Source: Lichenicola sp050954785
GTDB lineage: Bacteria > Pseudomonadota > Alphaproteobacteria > Acetobacterales > Acetobacteraceae
Length of the DNA: 64,000 nt
Direction: 5' to 3'
NCBI GenBank assembly: GCA_050954785.1
Contig: JBPBQO010000108.1
Location: 62,001 to 126,000, forward strand
In this document: in pieces, positions 23,718-32,802 of the stretch
How the letters are laid out: each line of letters opens with the position of its first letter
Numbering within the stretch: the first letter of the stretch is position 1
The notes under the pieces: model-generated
Seen by the model: only the letters and a program-made list of their open reading frames with translations
Databases searched by the model: none
Told to the model about the DNA's origin: nothing
Made by a program: the position numbers and the translations under genes

Positions 23718-25718
23718 TCAGTGCGACGTGATGCCGAGGCGGCGGCAGACACGCGCCGTGACCGCCTCGGGGGTGATGCCGAAGTGGCGATACAGCGTAT
23801 CCGCCGACGCCGTGGCGCCGAATCCATCCATGCCGATGAAGACGCCGTCGTCCCCGAGCCAGCGTTCCCAGCCAAAGCCGGATGCTGCCTCGATACCAAT
23901 CCGGGGCGCCTTCCCGAGAATGTCCGCACGATAGGATGCCGCTTGCTCGGAGAATAGCTCCCAGCATGGCAGGGACACGACTGCGACCGGAATGCCCTGC
24001 TTTTCCAGCAGCACTTGTGCCGCCAGCGCGACGGCAACCTCCGGCCCGGTGGCGATCAGGGTGGCCCGGCGCGGACCGCTCGCCGCCGCCAGCACATAGC
24101 CGCCCCGTGCGCAGCCAATTCTGCTGCCCGCATGATCCGCTTGCGCATCCGGCAGTGCCCGTGGGCACAAGGCGATCAGGCTCGGGCCGTTGCCATGCTG
24201 GAGCGCCAGTTCCCAGCACGCCACCACCTCGGCGGCATCGGCCGGCCGGAACACCGCGACGTCGGGCATCGCACGCAGGCTGGCAAGCTGCTCGACCGGC
24301 TGCCAGGCGGCGCCGTCCTCGCCCAGAGCCAGCCCGTCATCGGTCAGCAGGTAAATGACCGCCTGTCCCATCAGGGCCGCCAGACGCAGCGCCGGACGCA
24401 TCCGGTCGATCGACACGAACGACGCGCCCAGCACTGGACGCAAGCCGCCATGCAGGGATAGCCCGTTCACCAGTGCCGCCATGCCGTGTTCCTGGACGCC
24501 GCATGCCAGATGGCGGGCTGGCCGTTCGGTGAACTCGGTGGCCCGGGCCGCATCCGGCAGCGCGTCGACGATGCCGGCGCCGGCGCTGGAATGGAGCGTC
24601 ACCATCTCGGGCAACAATCCGCACAGGACGGCCAGACCCTGGCGGCCGGTCTCGAGCGTGCTCTTCGATCCGGCCAGCCGCGCACCGGTCTTCCGTCCGG
24701 CGGCGTGAAGCCAGGCCTGTCGCCACGCGGATTGCCATCCCGCCGGCAGCCGGCCCGCCGCGGCACGTTCGAACTCGTCGCGCAGTCGATGTCGGGCGAG
24801 GCGGCGCAGCCATCCGCGCCGAACGTTGCCGCCGCGTGTGCCGCAATCATGCCAGGCATCGGCAAGATCGGGCTGGAGCGGCAACGGTACTGCAGGCGAG
24901 GGGGGGCCGGGATGACAGGCGATCAGGGTGGGCCGCCTGACCCGCATGGCGCCCGCGATCGCAGCCGCAATCGCGGCCGGATCGGCGGAATCCACGCGTC
25001 TGACCGCCCAGCCGCAGGCCGCGAACCGGGTCATGGCCTCCGGACCGGACCCGGTGCCGGGCTGTCCGCTGCCTGCGTTCGAGGGACGGGCGTCGAACAG
25101 CACCACCAGCTTGTCCAGGTGCATCTGCCCTGCCAGCGAGGCTGCTTCCAGCGATACGCCGGCGGCGAGGTCGGTTTCGCAGGCGAGCACCCAGGTCCGA
25201 TGGTCGACCAGCGTGCGCCCGAAGCGACCGGCCAGCGCCCGTTCCGCCATCGCCATGCCGACGGCAGTGGCAAATCCTTGTCCGGGCGGTCCGACCGCGG
25301 TTTCGATTGCCGGATGCTGCCCATGGCCGCAGCCGTGCCCGACCGCCTCGTGGCCGGTTAGCCGCAGCAGGGCGCGCAGCAGCGGCAGGAATCGGCCGGA
25401 CGACAGCACGAAGCGGTCGCGGTCGGGCCAGCGCGGATCGGCTGCGTCGAATCGCAGGAACCGGTTCCACAGGACGGACGCCGCCACCTCCATGCCGCCG
25501 CCCGGCGCACCATCGATCCTGGGTCCGGCCGGTGCGACGCTTTCGGCTGCGACCGGCGTGCGCTCCTCGTGGTCCGCCTCGATGGCAGTCCGGAGTGCGG
25601 CGGCAAGGTCGGAAGCTGCATGGTCGTCGTCGGGTTGCCAGGCCCGAGCGTCCGGTGGCTCCTGCTGGCCCACACTCCACGTGTCCTGCGTGTCCGGGAG
25701 CGGAGCGCCGACCTTCAT
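23718..25718 (-). CDS. Transketolase-like protein with several catalytic residues replaced
   Basis: A 666-residue protein aligning with transketolase throughout, with an extra ~60-residue acidic N-terminus. Conserved parts include VLWNRFLRF, DRDRFVLSSG, GPPGQG (143-148), SLEAASLAG, the Glu410 region (CGVQEHGMAALVNGLSLHGG) and GEDGAAWQPVEQ. Key positions differ from my recollection of E. coli TktA. The thiamine-diphosphate GDG motif reads Cys-Glu-Thr (180-182), and the metal-binding Asn of DDN is Arg211. The His of NGHGS is Arg109, SGHPG is not preserved, and the His of GPTHQP is Trp472. The frame is intact with good coding character. ATG at 25718 has AGGAGGATTGG before it. It heads the operon with gap and pgk. 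It is probably not an ordinary transketolase and may be inactive. Confidence 0.85.
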   Translation of the reverse strand: MKVGAPLPDTQDTWSVGQQEPPDARAWQPDDDHAASDLAAALRTAIEADHEERTPVAAESVAPAGPRIDGAPGGGMEVAASVLWNRFLRFDAADPRWPDRDRFVLSSGRFLPLLRALLRLTGHEAVGHGCGHGQHPAIETAVGPPGQGFATAVGMAMAERALAGRFGRTLVDHRTWVLACETDLAAGVSLEAASLAGQMHLDKLVVLFDARPSNAGSGQPGTGSGPEAMTRFAACGWAVRRVDSADPAAIAAAIAGAMRVRRPTLIACHPGPPSPAVPLPLQPDLADAWHDCGTRGGNVRRGWLRRLARHRLRDEFERAAAGRLPAGWQSAWRQAWLHAAGRKTGARLAGSKSTLETGRQGLAVLCGLLPEMVTLHSSAGAGIVDALPDAARATEFTERPARHLACGVQEHGMAALVNGLSLHGGLRPVLGASFVSIDRMRPALRLAALMGQAVIYLLTDDGLALGEDGAAWQPVEQLASLRAMPDVAVFRPADAAEVVACWELALQHGNGPSLIALCPRALPDAQADHAGSRIGCARGGYVLAAASGPRRATLIATGPEVAVALAAQVLLEKQGIPVAVVSLPCWELFSEQAASYRADILGKAPRIGIEAASGFGWERWLGDDGVFIGMDGFGATASADTLYRHFGITPEAVTARVCRRLGITSH

Positions 25719-25846
25719 CCAATCCTCCTGGCGCCCGTGCGTGCCGGCGTTGCGCGATTCATGCCGCTTCCATGGGTCATAGGAGCCGCTGCCTCGTTGC
25801 CGCAACCCTTGCTGGGGCGGTTCCTTCCTGCGACGTTCCGGACACA

Positions 25847-26359
25847 ATGAAGACAGACACGCCGCTCTCCCGATCAGCCTTCCTCGCATCCGCAACCAGG
25901 CATGCGGCCATCCCGGTCTTTGTCGGGCTGGGACGCGTCATGCTGGCCTGCATGGTGCTCGGCGGGTGCAAGCTGGTCGACCAGCGCACCTTCGACTCCG
26001 CCGCCGGGCGGCCGCCGGTCCCGCACGTGAAACCGGCCCGCCCAGGACCCGCAGCAGCGCCGCCGCTGGCTCTGGTCCGCTTCCAGGCCGCGCCCGAAAC
26101 CTGGCAGCCCGGGCTGACCGACATCGTGCGGCTGGCCCTGTCCCGCAAGCCGCTGGCGCTGTTTCGCGTGCAGACACTGGTGCCGGCAACCGGCACGCCG
26201 GACGCCCAGGCCCGGTCGCTGGCCGAGGCCGGCGGAACCGGTGGGCGCCAGGTGGCGGAAACGATCATCGCCGCGGGGGCTTCGTCCGGCCAGGTCGAGA
26301 TGTCAGCCATGACCGATGCATCGGTGACGACTCCCGAGGTTCGGGTATACGTGAAGTAG
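25847..26359 (+). CDS. Hypothetical lipoprotein
   Basis: A 170-residue protein with an N-terminal membrane segment ending in lipobox VLGGC (MLACMVLGGCKLVDQRTF), then a Pro-rich linker. The C-terminal domain has RFQAAPETWQPGLTDIVRLALSRKP, AGGTGGRQVAETIIAAG and VEMSAMTDASVTTPEVRVYVK, which looks like an alternating beta-alpha fold. The last strand is reminiscent of OmpA-like or autotransporter-accessory lipoproteins, but no family is certain. It is divergent from the transketolase-like gene and 147 bases upstream of hemA on the same strand. Confidence 0.75.
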   Translation: MKTDTPLSRSAFLASATRHAAIPVFVGLGRVMLACMVLGGCKLVDQRTFDSAAGRPPVPHVKPARPGPAAAPPLALVRFQAAPETWQPGLTDIVRLALSRKPLALFRVQTLVPATGTPDAQARSLAEAGGTGGRQVAETIIAAGASSGQVEMSAMTDASVTTPEVRVYVK

Positions 26360-26505
26360 CGTCTGTCCCGATGATGAACCGGAAACCGGTCGCTATCGGA
26401 GCATATCGGTCCCGGCCCATTGATCCGGGCAGGGTCGAGGCTGATTTGAAGAGCGATGACGGCGTCGAGCGACGTTTGCCGCACTCCCTGCAGAACGAGG
26501 TCGCT

Positions 26506-27774
26506 GTGACTGGTCCATCCACGGCAGAGCATCCCTTCCGACGAGAGTGCCGCAAGGCGCTCGACGAGATCAGGGCGCAAGGCCGGTACCGCCGGTTCAC
26601 CCCGCTCGCGCGACAGGCGGATGCCTTTCCGGTCTATCACGACGGAACCCAGCCTCTACCCGGGCATGCGCGGCCGGTGTCGGTTGGCGATGTCGTGGTG
26701 TGGTCGAGCAACGACTATCTCGGCATGGGCGTGGATCCGCGTGTCGTCGAAGCCGGCGTGGCAGCCCTGCGCGAGCACGGCGCCGGCGCCGGCGGCACCC
26801 GCAACATCGCCGGCACCAACCCGCTGCACGACGAACTCGAGGCGGAACTGGCCGCGTTGCACGGCAAGCAGGCCGGCCTTCTGTTCGTCTCGGGCTACGT
26901 CTCCAACCAGGCGTCGCTGCAGACCATCCTCACCAGCCTGCCGGGCTGGATCGTTTTTTCGGATGCCCAGAACCACGCCTCGATGATCGCCGGCATCAAG
27001 GGCGCGCGGGGTGCTGCCTGCATCATCTACCGGCACAACGACCTGGCTGACCTCGAGGCCAAGCTTGCCGCCGCACCCGCCGATGCACCCAAGCTGATCG
27101 CCTTCGAGAGCGTCTATTCGATGGATGGCGACATCGCCGACATCGGCGCCACCTGTGCGCTGGCGAAACGCTACGGCGCGATGACCTATCTCGACGAGGT
27201 GCATGCGGTCGGACTGTATGGGCCGACCGGCGCCGGCATTGCCGAGCGCGACGGCGTTGCGGACCAGGTCGACATCATCGAAGGCACGCTGGCAAAGGGT
27301 TTCGGCTGCCATGGCGGCTACGTCGCCGGCGATGCCGACATGATCGACTATCTCCGGTCGAGTGCGTCCGGTTTCATCTTTACCACCTCGTCGCCACCCT
27401 CCACGGTCGCCGCCGCCCTGGCCAGCGTGCGGATCGTGCGCCGCGAGAGCCAGCGCCGCGACCGGTTGTTCGAGCGCGTCGCCACGCTGCGCGCACGCCT
27501 GACCGCGGCCGGTGTACGGTTCACGCCGACGCCGAGCCACATCGTGCCGATACCGGTGGGCGATGCAGCCCTGTGCACCGAGATCAGCCGCCGGTTGATG
27601 AGCGAGTACGGGCTGTATGTGACGCCGATCAACTACCCGACAGTGCCGCGAGGGTCCGAGCGCCTGCGGCTGACGCCGGGTCCGTTCCATACCGATGCGA
27701 TGATGGACGATTTAGTCCGGGCATTGCATCAGTTGCTGCCACGTCGGCAGGAAGCGGACGTGCGCGCCGCCTAG
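26506..27774 (+). CDS. hemA: 5-aminolevulinate synthase
   Basis: Condenses glycine and succinyl-CoA to 5-aminolevulinate, the alphaproteobacterial route into heme. The 422-residue PLP enzyme has ECRKALDEIRAQGRYRRF, WSSNDYLGMG, GAGGTRNIAGTN, NHASMIAGI, FESVYSMDGDIADI, YLDEVHAVGLYGPTGAG (Asp230, His233) and the PLP Lys264 in EGTLAKGFGCHGG. GTG at 26506 with ACGAGG upstream gives the normal N-terminus. An in-frame ATG at 26371 would add 45 residues without family similarity and is the alternative. The high similarity distinguishes it from KBL/BioF relatives. Confidence 0.95.
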   Translation: MTGPSTAEHPFRRECRKALDEIRAQGRYRRFTPLARQADAFPVYHDGTQPLPGHARPVSVGDVVVWSSNDYLGMGVDPRVVEAGVAALREHGAGAGGTRNIAGTNPLHDELEAELAALHGKQAGLLFVSGYVSNQASLQTILTSLPGWIVFSDAQNHASMIAGIKGARGAACIIYRHNDLADLEAKLAAAPADAPKLIAFESVYSMDGDIADIGATCALAKRYGAMTYLDEVHAVGLYGPTGAGIAERDGVADQVDIIEGTLAKGFGCHGGYVAGDADMIDYLRSSASGFIFTTSSPPSTVAAALASVRIVRRESQRRDRLFERVATLRARLTAAGVRFTPTPSHIVPIPVGDAALCTEISRRLMSEYGLYVTPINYPTVPRGSERLRLTPGPFHTDAMMDDLVRALHQLLPRRQEADVRAA

Positions 27775-27838
27775 GACCACTATCATCGCCCGGCCCGGCG
27801 ATGGAACGATCGGGCTCACACTCATCCAGGAGAACGAC

Positions 27839-28822
27839 ATGCATATCCTGATCCTTGGGGCTGCCGGCATGCTCGGCCGCAAGCTGGCCGAGCGGCTGGC
27901 GCACGATGTCACTCTCGGCGGGCAAGCCGTGGATCGACTGACCCTGGTCGACGTCGTCGAGCCGACCGTGCCGGCAGGCTTTACGGGCCTGTGCGACTGT
28001 CTTGCCGTCGACCTTGCATCGGAAGGGGCCGCATCCGGGCTGGCGGCGCGTCGGCCGGATCTGATCTTTCATCTTGCCGCGATCGTTTCCGGCGAGGCAG
28101 AGGCCGATCTTGAAATCGGCTACCGCGTCAATCTGGACGGCACCCGTGCGCTGCTCGATGCGATCCGGATCGAGGGCAGCTCGGGCTGGCGCCCGCGCGT
28201 CGTGTTCTCTTCCTCGAACGCGGTGTATGGCGGGACCCTGCCGGACGTGATCGACGACACCTTTGTGGTAACGCCGCAGACCAGCTACGGCACCCAGAAG
28301 GCGATGGGCGAACTGCTGCTGGCCGACTACAGCCGCCGCGGCATTCTCGACGGGATCGGCCTGCGCCTGCCGACCATCTGCGTCCGCCCGGGCAAGCCGA
28401 ACCGGGCTGCCTCCAGTTTCTTCTCGGGCATCATCCGCGAGCCCCTGGCCGGGCAGGAGGCGATCCTGCCGGTCGCCGATACCCTTAGGCACTGGTTCAC
28501 CAGCCCACGCTCGGCGATCGGCTTCCTGATCCACGCCGCCACGCTGGACCTCGCTTTGCTCGGCGACAGGCCCAACCTCAACATGCCCGGTTTGTCGGCG
28601 ACGGTTGCCGAGCAGATCGAGGCATTGCGCCGCATCGCCGGGGACAAGGTGGTCGCGTTGATCCGGTCGGAACCCGATCCGGCGATCGAGCGGATCGTCA
28701 GTGGCTGGGCTCGTGCTTTCGACCCGGCACGAGCGCGCGCCCTGGGCTTCACCGCCGAGACGCGGTTCGACGACATCATCCGCGCGCATGTCGAGGACGA
28801 ACTGGGCGGCACGATCGGCTGA
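27839..28822 (+). CDS. denD: D-erythronate dehydrogenase-like NAD-dependent epimerase/dehydratase
   Basis: A 327-residue extended SDR whose sequence matches the DenD type: MHILILGAAGMLGRKLAERL, LTLVDVVEP, FHLAAIVSGEAEADLEIGYRVNLDGT, VFSSSNAVYGG, TSYGTQKAMGELLLADYSRRG, RLPTICVRPGKPN and LRHWFTSPRSAIGFLIHAA. DenD oxidises D-erythronate at C2 in tetronate catabolism. ATG at 27839 has AGGAGAACGAC upstream. It is followed 78 bases later by an anion:cation symporter family carrier that may import the acid. The kinase, isomerase and aldolase partners are not adjacent, so the substrate is inferred. Confidence 0.88.
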   Translation: MHILILGAAGMLGRKLAERLAHDVTLGGQAVDRLTLVDVVEPTVPAGFTGLCDCLAVDLASEGAASGLAARRPDLIFHLAAIVSGEAEADLEIGYRVNLDGTRALLDAIRIEGSSGWRPRVVFSSSNAVYGGTLPDVIDDTFVVTPQTSYGTQKAMGELLLADYSRRGILDGIGLRLPTICVRPGKPNRAASSFFSGIIREPLAGQEAILPVADTLRHWFTSPRSAIGFLIHAATLDLALLGDRPNLNMPGLSATVAEQIEALRRIAGDKVVALIRSEPDPAIERIVSGWARAFDPARARALGFTAETRFDDIIRAHVEDELGGTIG

Positions 28823-28900
28823 GCCGCAACCACCACGACGCACCGAATGCCGGATCAACCGGCGGTGTGCCCGATGAACGGGCAATTCAGGGAGAAACAC

Positions 28901-30268
28901 ATGGCCGACATTATCGGCACCGATCCGGGATCAGTGGTTTCTAAAACCCAGATCCTCGATGGTGCCATGCGCAAGGCGCGCAATCGGCTGATGCCGTTCC
29001 TGATCCTGATGTATCTGCTGGCCTTCCTGGATCGTGCCAATGTCGGCATCGCCAAGCAGGCGTTGAATACGCAGGTGCATATCTCGGATGCGATGTTCGC
29101 CCTGGGCGCCGGCATCTTTTTCGTCGGCTACGCCGTGTTCGAGGTGCCGAGCAACTTGATCCTGCATCGCGTCGGTGCGCGTGTCTGGCTCGGGCGGATC
29201 ATGATCACCTGGGGCATCGTCGCCGCCTGCACGATGTTCGTGGTCGGCGGCCGCTCGTTCGTGGGGCTGCGCCTGCTTCTGGGCATGGCCGAAGCGGGGT
29301 TCTTTCCCGGCGTGATCCTGTACCTGACCTACTGGTTCCCCCCGGAATACCGGGGCCGGGTGCTGGGGATGTTCTATTTCGGCTATCCGCTGGCACTGAC
29401 CCTCGGCACCCCGCTATCGGGCGTGCTGCTCGGTTTCGACGGCGTGGCCGGCCTGGCCGGCTGGCAGTGGATGTTCCTGATCGAAGGACTGCTGGCAGCT
29501 TCGGTCGGAGTGCTGACGTTGTTCGTGCTGCCGGACCGTCCGGCCGACGTGGCGTGGCTGAGCCTAGACGAGAAGGCCGCACTCGCGGTGGTCATCGATC
29601 GTGAAGCGACCGAGAAGCATGCCGAAGGGTCCGGCACGTTTCGCCAGGCGCTGCGCGACGTCCAGCTTCTCAAGTTCGTCGTGATCTATTTCCTGATGCA
29701 GATCGGCAGCTACGGCGTGGTGTTCTACCTGCCCGATCAGGTAAGCGCGCTGCTGGGCGTGAAGATCGGTCTCCTGGTCAGCCTCGTCTCCGCGATCCCC
29801 TGGTTGTGCGCCATCGTATTCACCGCGATCTGGCCGGTGCTGGCGACCCGCATGAACCGGCCGCGGATGTTCTTTCTGGTCTGCCTGCTGATGGTTGCCG
29901 GCGGCATCCTGCTCTCGGCGCATGCATCGCCCTTGTTGGCGATCGTCGCGTTGTGCGTCGCCGCGTCCGGGATCATCGCGTCGCAGGCGATATTCTGGAC
30001 CTTCCCGACCGACCATTTCGGCGGGACCGCCGCGGCCGGGGGATTGGCCGTGATCAACGCGATCGGCAACCTCGGCGGCTTCGTGGCGCCCAACCTGCGC
30101 TCCGAGGCCGACCACCTGTTCCACACCAGCACGGCCGGACTGCACGCACTCGCCATTGCGGCACTACTGTCGGCCAGCACAGCCCTGCTGTTGCCGGCAC
30201 AGGGCAGACGGGTCGTTGCGGCTGCCCTGAAAACGATGACCGGGACCGCGAGACCGCGCCGGGACTGA
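28901..30268 (+). CDS. MFS transporter, anion:cation symporter (ACS) family
   Basis: A 455-residue polytopic protein with about twelve transmembrane helices and a central cytoplasmic loop (~220-260). Family marks are the N-terminal LMPFLILMYLLAFLDRANVGIAKQAL, the GRIMITWGIVA loop and LGMAEAGFFPGVILYLTYWFPPEYRGR. These are typical of the ACS group that takes up hexuronates, tartrate, phthalate or allantoate. ATG at 28901 has AGGGAG at proper spacing; upstream codons are unsupported. It follows denD and probably imports an aldonic or tetronic acid. Confidence 0.92.
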   Translation: MADIIGTDPGSVVSKTQILDGAMRKARNRLMPFLILMYLLAFLDRANVGIAKQALNTQVHISDAMFALGAGIFFVGYAVFEVPSNLILHRVGARVWLGRIMITWGIVAACTMFVVGGRSFVGLRLLLGMAEAGFFPGVILYLTYWFPPEYRGRVLGMFYFGYPLALTLGTPLSGVLLGFDGVAGLAGWQWMFLIEGLLAASVGVLTLFVLPDRPADVAWLSLDEKAALAVVIDREATEKHAEGSGTFRQALRDVQLLKFVVIYFLMQIGSYGVVFYLPDQVSALLGVKIGLLVSLVSAIPWLCAIVFTAIWPVLATRMNRPRMFFLVCLLMVAGGILLSAHASPLLAIVALCVAASGIIASQAIFWTFPTDHFGGTAAAGGLAVINAIGNLGGFVAPNLRSEADHLFHTSTAGLHALAIAALLSASTALLLPAQGRRVVAAALKTMTGTARPRRD

Positions 30269-30290
30269 CGTCTCGTTCGCGGTGCTCGGC

Positions 30291-31109
30291 CTAACGGGCG
30301 GCGCGCTGGGCGGCGACGGCTTGCCGCAGCTCGGCCAGGTCGACCGCGCCCGGTATGACCTGGTCGCCGATGACGAAGCTCGGAGTTCCGGTCAGGTGGA
30401 GCGTGTGCGCCAGTCCGGTATTCGCCTCGAGCACCGTGGTCACCTTGTCGGACTTCATGTCGCGGAGCAGGCGGGGCACATCCAGGCCGATCGAGGCAGC
30501 CAGCGTTCTGACCCGGTCCAATCCAGGCGCGCCGCTGTCGGTCATCAGCGCCTGCTGCATGGCCTTGTACTTGCCCTGGAGCATCGCCGCCTGGATCGCC
30601 TGCGCGTCGAGCATGCTGTTCGGCCCCAGGATCGGAATCAGCTTTTCGATCAGCCGCACCTTTCGATCGGCGGCCAGCAATCCGTCGAGATCGGGCAGCA
30701 CCTTGCGGCAATACGGGCAGCGCGGGTCGTAGAACTCCACCAGCGTTACGTCGCCGTTCGGATTACCGAAGATCGCGTCGCCCGCCTGGCCGCCCAGCGC
30801 GGCACTGTTCGCACGCACCGCCGATCCGGCGTCGGAGTCTTCCTTCTGCTGTGCCGAAGCGCGCAACGCGATGATCGCGTCACCGAGGATGGTCGGATCG
30901 GTCTTGAGGGCGTTGCGAACGACCGCGACGATCTCGGCCCGCTGCGCCGGGGTAAACCCGGCCGTGCCTGTTTGCGACGCATCCGCCATCGCCGGTCTCG
31001 ACAGCGCAGCGGCCAGCAGGCCGGCCATCAGCATGCCGACTTTCGGCAGCGAGGTCCGTATCGAACCTGAAGCCGGTCGAAGACGGACGGGACGGGGGAA
31101 CTCGGGCAA
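30291..31109 (-). CDS. DsbA/ScsC-like thioredoxin-fold oxidoreductase, exported
   Basis: A protein of up to 272 residues with an N-terminal signal (VGMLMAGLLAAALSRPAMA). A helical segment (FTPAQRAEIVAVVRNALKTDPTILGDAIIALR) of the sort that oligomerises ScsC-type proteins follows. The DsbA-like domain has active site CPYC (131-134 from the TTG start) and cis-Pro in LTGTPSFVIGD. It should form or isomerise periplasmic disulfides. The start is uncertain: TTG at 31109 is the longest, while ATG at 31034 would still leave a signal peptide. No DsbB or ScsB neighbour is visible. Confidence 0.9.
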   Translation of the reverse strand: MPEFPRPVRLRPASGSIRTSLPKVGMLMAGLLAAALSRPAMADASQTGTAGFTPAQRAEIVAVVRNALKTDPTILGDAIIALRASAQQKEDSDAGSAVRANSAALGGQAGDAIFGNPNGDVTLVEFYDPRCPYCRKVLPDLDGLLAADRKVRLIEKLIPILGPNSMLDAQAIQAAMLQGKYKAMQQALMTDSGAPGLDRVRTLAASIGLDVPRLLRDMKSDKVTTVLEANTGLAHTLHLTGTPSFVIGDQVIPGAVDLAELRQAVAAQRAAR

Positions 31110-31285
31110 GGCGCTCTCCGGCGTATTTCGATGAAACGCGATGTAGCATCGTGCAGCTTCGGCCGCGAGGCATGGTCACGGACGCGTGGTTGCCGCATCG
31201 GCCGAAGCCGTTTATGGGCAGGCGGCAGCAGGAGTGGTGCGTCACGATGCATCGCCTGACTACCTATTGATTGACGGAGAGCGGC

Positions 31286-32794
31286 GTGCCGAACCCTGTT
31301 GCGGCCTCGGGCAACCGATCGGCACGGCTGATCTCGCAGACCGGATGCAGTGCCCGGCGAGCCGCTCGTCGCTCTGAACCGTCGCGTGTTCTGCTCGGCC
31401 TTGCCCTGGGCCTGTCTGCTAGCCTGCCGCTGGCCGGGTGCGGCAGCGTGGGGTCGGTGCGCAATCTCGTTGCGGGACCACCATCGCCCTATCTCTCCGG
31501 CTTCATCGGCAACGTAGTCGCCGATGAACCTGTCGCAGCGCTGACGGGCCGCGACGTGCTGGCACGCGGCGGCAATGCGGCCGATGCAGCCGTCGCTGTC
31601 GGCATGGCGCTTTCGGTCACCTTGCCGTCCCGCGCCTCGCTGGGTGGGGGCGGTGCGTGCCTCGCCTATCGTGCCGGCACGGGCCGAAGCCCGGAAGCCT
31701 TCCTGTTCACACCGGTTGGCGGTACCGCGCCTGCCGGCCGGGACAGCCGCCCGGCCTCCGTTCCGATGACCGCGCGTGGCCTGTTCCTGATGCAGGCACG
31801 CTACGGCAGCGTATCGTTCGACGACCTGGTCAAGCCGGCGGCGCGGATCGCCCGTTCGGGCATCACCGTGTCGCGCGCCCTTGCCGACGACGTCGCCGCG
31901 GTGAAGGGCCCGTTGCTCGGCGATCCGAAGGCCCGCGCGATCTTTGCCCCTAGCGGCACGCCGATCGCTGCCGGAGACCAGTTGTCCCAGCCGGATCTGG
32001 CCAATTCGCTCGACCGGATCGCCCTGGCCGGGGTCGGCGACCTCTACACCGGGTTGCTCTGGCAGCAGTTCACGGACGCTGCCGCTTCGGCCGGTGGTGG
32101 CCTTTCCCGCGCCGACATTCGCAATTCGGTCCCGGCCCAATCAGCGCCGCTGACCGTCACCGCGGGTGCGGATCGTGTCGCCTTCCTGCCGCCGCCTGCC
32201 GATGGCGGCCTCGGCGCGGCGGCTGCGTTCCGCGCGAGCGAGTCCGGCAGCGAAAGCGGCAGCCTGGCCAACGGCGTCGTCGGCGCCTGGCGTGCAAGCC
32301 ATCCCGGCGCGGTCAATGGCGGCGACTACGCCACGGACGCGCAGGCGTTGGTCGATAGCCCCTCCACTGGCGGAAGCCTCGGACGCCTTCCGGCATCGAC
32401 CTCCTTTGCCGTGGTCGATCGCAACGGCGGAGCGGTCGCCTGCGCGCTCACCATGGATAACCTGTTCGGTACGGGCCGCGTCGCCGGCGATACCGGCATC
32501 GTGCTAGGTGCTTCGCCCACCCGTTTCCCGATGCCGTTGCTGGCCTCGTCGATCGCCTGGAACCCGACCTCGGGCAGCTTCCGCGCCGCGATCGCCGGTT
32601 CGGGGCAGAACGATGCCGCCATTGCGGTTGCCGCGGCCACGGCGCGCGCCCTACACGGTGCGCCCCCGTCGCCCGTCACCGAAACCGGCCGGGTCAACGC
32701 GGTCGTTTGTGCCCGTGGCCTGCCCGGCGACCAGTCGGCCTGCGTGGCGAGCACCGATCCGCGCGGCAGCGGCCTCGCCACCCGCAGCGACTAG
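31286..32794 (+). CDS. Gamma-glutamyltransferase-like lipoprotein with altered active site
   Basis: A ~502-residue protein of the gamma-glutamyltransferase fold. N-terminal similarity is clear (VVADEPVAALTGRDVLARGGNAADAAVAVGMALSVTLPS, then ASLGGGG). The region that starts the small subunit in active enzymes (TTHxSVVD, nucleophile first Thr) reads PASTSFAVVDRNGG, placing Ser at the nucleophile position. The later GSPGG substrate loop reads GSGQN. A lipobox LAGC follows the N-terminal hydrophobic segment, so it is probably a lipoprotein. GTG at 31286 has GGAGAGC upstream; TTG at 31271 is possible. It heads a run with an aminotransferase and a flavoprotein. Activity is uncertain. Confidence 0.85.
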   Translation: MPNPVAASGNRSARLISQTGCSARRAARRSEPSRVLLGLALGLSASLPLAGCGSVGSVRNLVAGPPSPYLSGFIGNVVADEPVAALTGRDVLARGGNAADAAVAVGMALSVTLPSRASLGGGGACLAYRAGTGRSPEAFLFTPVGGTAPAGRDSRPASVPMTARGLFLMQARYGSVSFDDLVKPAARIARSGITVSRALADDVAAVKGPLLGDPKARAIFAPSGTPIAAGDQLSQPDLANSLDRIALAGVGDLYTGLLWQQFTDAAASAGGGLSRADIRNSVPAQSAPLTVTAGADRVAFLPPPADGGLGAAAAFRASESGSESGSLANGVVGAWRASHPGAVNGGDYATDAQALVDSPSTGGSLGRLPASTSFAVVDRNGGAVACALTMDNLFGTGRVAGDTGIVLGASPTRFPMPLLASSIAWNPTSGSFRAAIAGSGQNDAAIAVAAATARALHGAPPSPVTETGRVNAVVCARGLPGDQSACVASTDPRGSGLATRSD

Positions 32795-32802
32795 CCGACC
32801 CG

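Noticed and set aside
30269..30302. Resemblance of the short gap after the MFS gene to the inside of the MITE-like element
   Set aside because: Only a partial match around GGTGCTC-GGCC-AACGG without terminal repeats, so it is probably coincidence.
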